The notes under the pieces are model-generated. The model ran no database searches. It worked only from the letters and a program-made list of their open reading frames with translations, and was not told where the DNA came from. Below are positions 59,401 through 64,000 of a stretch of DNA of 64,000 nt, piece after piece. The DNA comes from Endomychus coccineus. Its lineage: Eukaryota; Arthropoda; Insecta; Coleoptera; Endomychidae. Position 1 is the stretch's first letter; every line of letters begins with the position of its first letter. The translations under genes were made by a program, and so were the position numbers. The stretch is from positions 55,378,039 through 55,442,038 of the forward strand of contig OY294067.1 of assembly GCA_958510875.1 (NCBI GenBank). The letters run 5' to 3'.

Positions 59401-62192
59401 CATCTGAAATAATGAGACATCCCTATTTCTCGTTCTGTTATGAGTGAGACATTCAATCCGAATTGTAATCTCCAATGATGCTTTTATGTGGGAAGAGCTG
59501 AAACCAGGGATGTGATTTCAACACAGTGCCATCTCCGTATGTGATACTACTGCTTTCTGTTGTTTATGTCCTAGGTATTCACCCATTCTTAAGAAAAGTT
59601 GTTCAAAATAATTAATAATTGTTATTATAATAGCCCATAATACAGAGTGTTTTTCTAATGGAGTATTTGTGAAAATTCAATCTGCTATCAATATTTTGAA
59701 ACGGTTAGTATTCACGCAATATTCACAGGGAGGATACACCACAGGCTGTCCCAGTTTATACTAGCAGGACTTCAACAATCGAGTGACAGTCTCATATATA
59801 AAGCCCAGAATCTGTACTCGGAGTTACAAAAACCGCTGTCCGAGGATGAAAACGAGATTGGGATAATATCAATTAGAGAATTGTCGAAAAACCAAACTAA
59901 AGAACTTCTCAAAATGAGTAGGATCCTAGTTCGAACAGTATTAGGTCTCCAGACTGGTCACAGCCAGATGAAAGGACACCTGCATAAAATGGGGCTGTAA
60001 AATGGAGATCTTTCCTACAGACAATGCGAAGCATTATATCGCACAAAACAAAGCAGCAACCTAGGCGACCGATGAAGAACCTGAACAGACTATTACTAAT
60101 GTAATGGGTGTTAATCATCCTACTGAAATGTACAAAAAGCCCTAGTGACTGAGATGAGGATGGAAAAATTCTCAATGAATGAATCGATTCAGTTAAATCG
60201 ATTCCAATTGCAATGTAATAGTTTGATTTGATTAATTAATCCTTTCCTTTTTACTGCTGCATAGAATTCAACATGATTAATCAAAAACGATTTAAAAAAC
60301 ACAATGGAAAATTCTTTTATTTGTTTACGTTATAAGTATAAGCTTCGGGACTCAAGAGAGTTTACAAGTACATAATCATTATTACGCAATACGAAATTTG
60401 AAAACATTAAATACAGAAAAAGTACAAGCCAATCCGTCTTATCTAAAGAACCTAATATTTTGGCTGATAGCCGATCTTATATAAAAAGGTACGCTTTAGT
60501 AGGCTGAACAACTGTCTAGAGATAATCTGTCCACATATTAAAACACTCATGTCTCCAAAATTCCAGAGATAAGTTGCAAAGGAATGGTTGGGGTAGGATG
60601 TAAGGCCCAAAATTCCACTTGGTTTCCTTGTCTAGTATTAGTGTGGATTATCGTGAGCCTAAACATGTCGCCTTCGGATGAAGTAAGTCTTCAATTTTTT
60701 CCCAAACGAAGTGGGCATTCAAATTTATTTAGAAGCCAGATTGAAGATAGTACGACGTACATTGTTTCCTGGATAAAGATACTCCACATATTGTAAATGA
60801 TAAGCTATTAAACTCTTCTCCTTCTCAATGTGTTATTATTATTTGATTTGCACCTCTTTTAATTTTTCTTAATATGTTTCAAGTAAAACTTATATGAATT
60901 TGCAAAAGAAAGGTTGGATGGTTGTCTTTGGTTTGGAAATCGTCTATGATATTCCCTTGCTGCAGCTCATGAATTTCCAATCATAGCCCTATATAAAAGG
61001 GATATTTACACATTCCCAATTATTGAATGTAGAAGGCATTTCTAGACATGGCAATAATTATTATTATTACTATGTGTAGTTCACACACTAAGAAATATTA
61101 GTTGTTGCATTGACATAAAAATAATTTTTTCTGATTTTGACATTTAGGATAAGACGTATAGTAACCTTCGGTTCTTAGTATTAAAAAAAAAATTGAAATT
61201 GAAACATAATAAAGAAGTGAAAGTATTTTTTCTTCAAAATCTTTGTAAACTTCAACACCCTTATATTTCGGAATCGAACGAACTTTTCGATACATGTTAT
61301 ATTAAACTTTAAACTCAAAATGAAGTTACAAATGTACAGTACAGTAAATGTACAGTGCAGAAAAATTCCCAAATAAACCTTTAAATATAAGCACAGTAAT
61401 CATTCGCATAATAATCAGGTATATTTCAAATACCCTCCGCTTCTGAATCTCTTCCCACACAAACAACATGTTTCAAATATAATTAGATTTTAATCCCTTA
61501 TTTGTAGAGGACCGGTATTTTTGTAATCATTAAGTTAGCTGTAAACAATCTGAATTCCTAATCGTTAATTCAACCCTCTTGGTCATTATCTCTTTTGTTT
61601 TTTTGAAGAAGCCACTGTGTGGCGAAATAGGTCGTGTTGTCTTTTATTTTTATAATAAAAGTTTAGTAGGGATTTTTCTACAGTGTATTTAATGTAGTGT
61701 CATTTGCAATATGATGGAATTCTAACGAGTAAAGATAAGTTCTATATATAAATTAAATTGAAATCTTCCATCTATTGTTAAAATCCTGATAGGAAGTTCC
61801 TTGTAAATATTCCGTCTCAATCGTCTCTCCTGTAGACATAATGCATTATTCTTCGGAATGTATATTACGTTTCAATTTGTTGATAATATCGACGTAGTCT
61901 ACCGATATGTTGACCTCTTTATCGCCGATATAATACTGACTATGGAAAATTAGATAAATGTAGGAAGTAAATGAGTACCTGAATTCCGCCAGGCTCCCCC
62001 AAGAAGACCCGAATCCCAATTGTTCTATCTTAAGTTTCTTGTCCATTCTCCATTTCAGCAAAGTATTGTTACGTGGAATTGATCCATTTCCAAAGAGAAT
62101 GACATTTTTCTCCCACGTTATCCAGAATGTTCTCCATTCATCTTCAGACAATATACCTGGTGTCTGGGCACTAGCCAATTGTACTCCATAAC
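43273..62192 (-). CDS. alpha-2-macroglobulin/TEP family protein, CPAMD8-like, 3' part of gene
   Basis: Six exons on the - strand: 62192-61979, 55817-55559, 55050-54441, 51379-51036, 45916-45765 and 44452-43273. All introns are GT-AG and phases agree, giving 918 residues plus stop; the first exon starts in phase 1, so earlier exons lie past the right edge. Order of domains: a FAMeT-like domain (WITWEKNVILFGNG, LGFGSSWGSLAEFR, NFNDESGFSQVLHLD); a thioester-containing domain fold (SLSVLLTLQHLGEKA, SYRKEDNSFSE, DGRFSPLPAD); the linker ATGAGCATIQ; the receptor-binding domain (LEVTLFSGFEL, CVQYLIRSVFVISSLRPAYA); and a Thr/Ser-rich tail of about 280 residues. The GCGEQ thioester motif is replaced by GGGLT. 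Such secreted proteins act in immunity or extracellular matrix. CPAMD8-like is my best match because of the FAMeT domain; a CD109-like name is possible. Confidence 0.88.
44773..44994 (-). pseudogene. fragment of a tyrosine-recombinase-like mobile protein
   Basis: The segment YNYAYNRFMEYRKNKNAS, then FSENVIVAYFLELG ending in STL resembles the core-binding domain at the start of tyrosine recombinases carried by insect mobile elements (Crypton/DIRS-like), where ENVLLAYF and STLW are common. The catalytic domain is absent. It lies in the intron 44453-45764. Judged from motif memory only. Confidence 0.4.
45765..45916 (-). CDS. A2M-family gene, internal exon
   Basis: Encodes GEVTYSTYSATNQTPLFNLW followed by KSPLLKIKTCFR, the strands leading into the receptor-binding domain. 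Acceptor TTTTTCTTAG, donor GTGAGT. Enters in phase 0, leaves in phase 2. It has no ATG, so it is easy to miss in a start-codon-based search. Confidence 0.88.
45917..46765. other. A2M-family gene intron, nothing recognised
   Basis: AT-rich intron sequence without recognised elements. Confidence 0.4.
46766..47303. mobile_element. TA-flanked TIR element, copy 2 (Tc1/mariner-like)
   Basis: Same termini as 16042-17008: CCGGAATATCAAA on the left, complemented on the right, both next to TA. The inverted arms are about 140 bp (46766-46910 and 47150-47303). The 538-bp element has a different, shorter interior. It includes an ATG frame starting MPLTTQHKIFMIEAYFRTGA near 46992, like the helix-turn-helix start of insect transposon proteins that begin with such a VEQYFRTG-type motif, ending at a TAG after about 39 codons. 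Confidence 0.8.
47400..47620 (-). pseudogene. LINE reverse-transcriptase fragment
   Basis: On the - strand a broken frame reads GNQLYCPETMREG and then FKYLGVILDKKL across a frameshift, the KYLGVxLDxxL block found after the catalytic motifs of Jockey/I-group LINE reverse transcriptases. Short and decayed. Confidence 0.45.
47741..48046. repeat. tandem dimer, period 153 bp
   Basis: ACACCTATTTTCCAGGTGAG starts at 47741 and again at 47894. The two copies run into each other and agree closely except small indels. The - strand of each copy contains GGCCGAAACGATATCGTTAA, which resembles the 3' half of a hammerhead ribozyme with a palindromic stem III. Confidence 0.8.
48508..48549 (-). ncRNA. hammerhead ribozyme motif, mutated core
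   Basis: Minus-strand copy of the same motif as at 49714: stem I GUCUU/AAGAC, CUGAUGA, stem II GGUC/GACC with a GUAA loop, palindromic stem III and GUA cleavage site. The conserved GAAA is GGAA, which should abolish or strongly reduce cleavage. It lies at the 3' side of Penelope copy 1, in the same sense as its protein. Confidence 0.65.
49714..49755 (+). ncRNA. type I hammerhead ribozyme candidate (Penelope terminal repeat)
   Basis: Order of elements: GUCUU (stem I, 49714-49718), CUGAUGA (49719-49725), one extra U, GGUC-GUGA-GACU (stem II), GAAA (49739-49742), CGU/ACG (zero-loop stem III), U and A completing the GUA cleavage triplet at 49750, then AAGAC pairing perfectly with GUCUU. Penelope-like elements are known to carry hammerheads with this minimal palindromic stem III, thought to work as dimers. 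The unpaired U before stem II is unusual. Confidence 0.72.
50810..50851 (+). ncRNA. type I hammerhead ribozyme candidate (second copy)
   Basis: Same layout as at 49714, with fully paired stem II (GGUC/GACC) and stem I GUCUU/AAGGC containing one U-G wobble. Core CUGAUGA at 50815-50821 and GAAA at 50835-50838 are intact. Cleavage would follow A at 50846. Confidence 0.72.
51036..51379 (-). CDS. A2M-family gene, internal exon
   Basis: Encodes ATVDEYKASIYALSTF, then KDRHRALTVSLATSG and PTKVFVYATGAGCATIQ. It covers the end of the thioester-domain fold and the following CUB/MG segment; the GCATIQ stretch matches the conserved GCALVQ. Acceptor TTTTTCAG, donor GTAATT. Enters in phase 1, leaves in phase 0. 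Confidence 0.92.
51690..52258 (+). pseudogene. LINE reverse-transcriptase fragment with an internal minisatellite
   Basis: Begins VQGPALGLLVFLLYVNDLPN, the motif B region of a CR1/Jockey-type reverse transcriptase, then ADDS (motif C) near 51784. A 59-bp unit spanning these motifs is then repeated. After it, a later frame reads FLGITIDDELNWKLNIH up to 52258. The fragment continues after the mariner insertion at 53577 (VYKKLQSSF). Confidence 0.7.
51740..52025. repeat. 59-bp minisatellite, 5 copies
   Basis: CTTGCCGAAC starts at 51740, 51799, 51858, 51917 and 51976, exact 59-bp steps. The unit is part of the LINE reverse-transcriptase motif B-C region. As 59 is not a multiple of 3, each copy shifts the frame. 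Confidence 0.92.
52261..53576 (-). mobile_element. dead mariner element nested in a LINE fragment
   Basis: Terminal repeats TGAGGGCAAGGGGAAAA and, inverted, CTTGCCCTCG, flanked by TA on both sides (52259-52260, 53577-53578). On the - strand 53438-53109 encodes the helix-turn-helix region (LYDRRVKVHKIAEAMGISNK, then FKRDKKDFLRRFVTVEQSK). The DETWIHY block with the first catalytic Asp is deleted at this junction. The second Asp segment (FRDAHGIV) is present in three tandem copies. The third Asp lies in HPPCSPDLAPCDFHLFPNWK at about 52500. A SETMAR-like mariner. Confidence 0.92.
52694..53130. repeat. 158-bp triplication inside the mariner transposase
   Basis: GACGATACCGTGGGCATCCC starts at 52694, 52852 and 53010. 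Each unit covers the PKKAKVSLSDNKVMATGF and DAHGIV block. 158 is not a multiple of 3, so the frame is lost at each junction. Confidence 0.88.
53577..54440. other. A2M-family gene intron after the mariner
   Basis: The first ~60 bases continue the LINE fragment interrupted by the mariner. The rest is AT-rich with no recognised gene. Confidence 0.45.
54441..55050 (-). CDS. A2M-family gene, thioester-domain exon
   Basis: Encodes VQTILSYRKEDNSFSEHQML, then SLTVSVLEALSKVQTYFGVD, QEDDGRFSPLPADVKLPS and GWPHFMPRRDAADWLYE. These are helices of the thioester-containing domain, with the LRQEDDGRF turn matching QQQxDGSF in other members. Acceptor TTTCAG, donor GTATGT. Enters in phase 0, leaves in phase 1. 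Confidence 0.92.
55051..55558. other. A2M-family gene intron
   Basis: Short AT-rich intron, nothing else recognised. Confidence 0.6.
55559..55817 (-). CDS. A2M-family gene, FAMeT end and start of thioester domain
   Basis: Encodes IWNFNDESGFSQVLHLDTPH (end of the FAMeT-like domain), then KKTEGGGLTGALASLSVLL. The GGGLT stretch (about 55652-55675) sits where GCGEQ is expected, given the following helix and the spacing to SYRKEDNSFS. Acceptor TATTCTTAG, donor GTAAGT. Enters in phase 2, leaves in phase 0. Confidence 0.92.
56215..57260 (-). mobile_element. 3' end of a CR1/Jockey-group LINE
   Basis: On the - strand, broken frames read SIKYLGISLGSRLDWTYHID near 57110, then YIESRLRYGVIFCGNSTDSI near 56950. 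The frame 56888-56508 (DHSHNTRFKENL, NKIPIPMKN, KEKAYYSVKEFL) is the usual C-terminal tail after LINE reverse transcriptase. The 3' terminus at about 56225-56250 carries a GATA microsatellite, typical of such 3' ends. Lies in the intron 55818-61978. Confidence 0.75.
57427..58398 (-). mobile_element. internally deleted hAT element
   Basis: Left end CAGAGGTCCCCAAACTTTTT, right end CACTTTGGATGTCACTG, flanked by CTATAGAG and CTATAGAT (8-bp target duplication with one mismatch). Only the C-terminal dimerisation domain remains on the - strand (58012-57818): NIARKLLIASPFSYLVERSF then SAVANLL. Related to, but diverged from, the hAT at 23971-25493. Confidence 0.88.
58407..59745. other. A2M-family gene intron, nothing recognised
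   Basis: AT-rich intron sequence without recognised coding or repeat structure. Confidence 0.4.
59748..60160 (+). pseudogene. degraded foldback terminus joined to an I-like LINE 3' fragment
   Basis: 59748-59785 (ACAGGCTGTCCCAGTTTATA ...) matches the end of the palindrome at 12769. From about 59840, + strand frames read ILVRTVLGLQTGHSQMKGHL then HKMGL, stop, NGDLSYRQC. This parallels the VVIGLMTGHAPVKGHLNKMG block near the 3' end of the LINE at 31480-33646. Confidence 0.65.
60161..61978. other. A2M-family gene intron, nothing recognised
   Basis: AT-rich. An open stretch at 60584-60796 matches nothing I know. Confidence 0.4.
61979..62192 (-). CDS. A2M-family gene, FAMeT-domain exon (first in window)
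   Basis: Encodes GYGVQLASAQTPGILSEDEW, then FWITWEKNVILFGNGSIPRN and KIEQLGFGSSWGSLAEFR. The WE..V.L..G and IGF.SS.GS.AEFR pattern is that of the FAMeT-like (Methyltransf_FA) domain. Acceptor TACGTTTTAG, donor GTACTC. Enters in phase 1, leaves in phase 2. Confidence 0.9.
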
Positions 62193-62391
62193 CTAAAACG
62201 TAGAGAATATTAGACCTCAATCCAATAAAACATTAAATAGTAATATTGCATTTTCAGAAGATATCATAATTTGATTTTTCTCATTAATATAAAAATGTTT
62301 GGCATAAATTTAATTTCCAAAGATTGAAGATAAACTATAATCATTGCTTCTTCGAATGACTTAGTCTACAAAGATAACATTATTGTTATTG

Positions 62392-62510
62392 TAATAAAGA
62401 TTCTTGACCCAGGTATGAATTATATATAAATTCTCGGGAATAGGTCACAATAACACTTATGCTTTATAATTTTTCTTGTCTTAAAAATTATAAAGCATAA
62501 GTGTTTTCAC
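62392..62510. repeat. solo fragment of the Penelope terminal sequence
   Basis: Matches 48418-48507 (ATTCTTGACCCAGGTA, TATATATAAATTCTCGG, AGGTCACAATAACACTTATG), then folds back on itself, with AAGCATAAGTG following an inverted copy. The hammerhead part is missing. A more decayed relative lies at about 63380-63640. Confidence 0.65.
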
Positions 62511-64000
62511 TGAAAATACGAAAAGCTGTTATATATTATATTGGCCATGTTCAGGTAGAGGTGGAAATAATCAAAATGTGGGTAGAGGGTGGAAATAAAG
62601 CATACAAATAAAACAGTTAGTTAATTACTGATATTTTTGTGGGAGATGTTTTTGGGGCTGAGGGAGGGGTTGTATTGGGAAAAAAACATAGGCACTCATA
62701 TTGGTTATTCTTTGGCAACAAATTAAAGTATTTGACACGGTGCCAAGGTATTTTGTAGCAATGTAACGGGTACATTGCTTAGCCGTAAAGTGGTCAAAAA
62801 GTTTATTTTCGGTTCAAAGAATGACCAATTACTCGCAAATGCTCCGATAAAAAACATTGGTATGTATTTTTTCAACAACTGGCAACAATAACAAACATTT
62901 TCCACCAGGATAGAAACTGTGTTCGTGCATTCCATTAAGCCTACTAAATTAACTGGCCAGTTCTAAGCTCGATGAAAAACCTTGGTACTAGGTGCAAATG
63001 TATAAGAATTACATGCTTTTCAATATACAACTCCGAAAAAGGGTTCGTGCAATAAAAAAGTCGAAAATTTGAGGTGGCTGTAGCTTGGAAACGCCTGACA
63101 ATACACGATTCGGCCCGTGAGAGCTATTGTACATTGAACCTTTCTCCACCAATATAAACTAGTGCCAAGGTGTATTCATTCAGGTCCACCATATCGCTCT
63201 AGCTCCTAGACTATATTTATAACAGTGTTCTAGTGGAACCTCTTTTATAGTTATTCGAAACGATCAATTATACTTGTATTACAGCATTCTTTTAATAACA
63301 TAATACGTATTTGTATTTCCTCATATTCTAACTGCATCTCCATTTGTTGGTTTCATCTTCTTTTCAATATTTATAACTATATGTAAATTCTTGGGAAATA
63401 GGTTACATTAACATTTATGTCTTATATTTTCGGACGTATGTAGCACATTAACAATTTCAATTATTCATTGTTGCGACGTAGATAGTAGGTAGTAGGTACA
63501 ATTAGTTCAAGAAATTCTGTGCTTTGTTGATTTGAATTAGTTTTCAAACGTACGTGAAGATGAGAATATAATAGACTTAATGTGGTTTATTTCCCAAGAA
63601 TTTGCAAATAATTCACACTTGGGTCAAGAATCATTTTTGTACTAAATATAACTCAAGTTCATACTTTTTGTACCGTTCTGAAAATGACACGCGAAACTGT
63701 AGTCAAAGTAGTGTTCTATAATATAAGTGATATAAAAGCAAAGTAAAAGTATTTAATTCTATCAATATTATCATTAGTTAAATTCGGTTGTGTGATTTTA
63801 AATAATCCTCAATGTGTTGTTTGCTTAATTATAACTCTATCCGTCAGTCCTACTGTTGTTAATTCGATTCTTCTCATTCCAGAAGGAGCGATTTAGGTGC
63901 CTAAACGTTTTAGCCCGTTATTTTAGAGAAGCTACGGAGTACACTCTTCTGTAAATTGCGTTCGTTCGAATAGTTTTGAAATACACAAACGGATGAAGTA
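62511..64000. other. right edge, no exon recognised
   Basis: Probably intron of the A2M-family gene, whose 5' exons lie beyond 64000. A GC-richer tract at 63030-63240 looks like part of a dispersed repeat but has no defined ends. Confidence 0.35.

Noticed and set aside
62723..62935. 70-codon frame as an upstream exon of the A2M-family gene.
   Set aside because: No A2M-family similarity and no splice sites compatible with the phase-1 start of the exon at 62192.

Overview
This is a window of AT-rich, intron-rich nuclear DNA from an animal, almost certainly an insect. Genes are split into short exons with GT-AG introns. Introns and intergenic DNA are packed with insect-type transposons: mariner, hAT, PIF/Harbinger, a Helentron-type remnant, I-like and CR1/Jockey-like LINEs, Penelope-like elements, and many palindromic or terminal-inverted-repeat elements. 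A beetle would fit, but nothing here proves the order. No bacterial, organellar, tRNA or rRNA genes were seen.

Three host genes are supported. (1) Elp4, Elongator complex subunit 4, lies on the + strand and is complete: seven coding exons from 10418 to 27299 join in phase into a protein of 360 residues. Its introns hold a ~2-kb palindromic element (intron 3), a TA-flanked inverted-repeat element, a Harbinger remnant, a transposase scrap and a LINE (intron 4), and a hAT element (intron 6). (2) The first coding exon of a plexin, most like plexin A, lies on the - strand at 26362..26670. It is nested antisense inside Elp4 intron 6, and its later exons must lie to the left, probably outside the window. 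(3) A large - strand gene of the alpha-2-macroglobulin/TEP superfamily runs from 62192 down to 43273. Six exons join in phase, 918 residues are in the window, and the 5' part lies beyond the right edge. It has a farnesoic-acid-methyltransferase-like (FAMeT) domain just before a thioester-containing domain, then the A2M receptor-binding domain and a long Thr-rich tail. This layout resembles CPAMD8-like proteins. The thioester motif GCGEQ is replaced, so the protein cannot form the usual thioester.

Layout: 1-10.4 kb is intergenic with piggyBac-like and Helentron remnants and a MITE. 10.4-27.3 kb is Elp4. 27.3-43.3 kb is the tail-to-tail interval between Elp4 and the A2M-family gene. It holds a mariner fragment, a 5.6-kb higher-order repeat with a local 257-bp tandem array, a LINE inserted into that array, a 287-bp MITE and a ~1-kb palindromic element. 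43.3-62.2 kb is the A2M-family gene, whose introns hold a second TA-flanked element, tandem Penelope-like elements, a mariner nested in a LINE, a LINE 3' end and a second hAT. 62.2-64 kb holds repeats only.

The most notable non-coding signal is in the Penelope-like elements. Two near-identical + strand copies (49714..49755 and 50810..50851) can fold as hammerhead ribozymes with a zero-loop palindromic stem III. A third copy has a mutated core, and a different Penelope fragment at 18.1 kb carries a decayed version of the same design.
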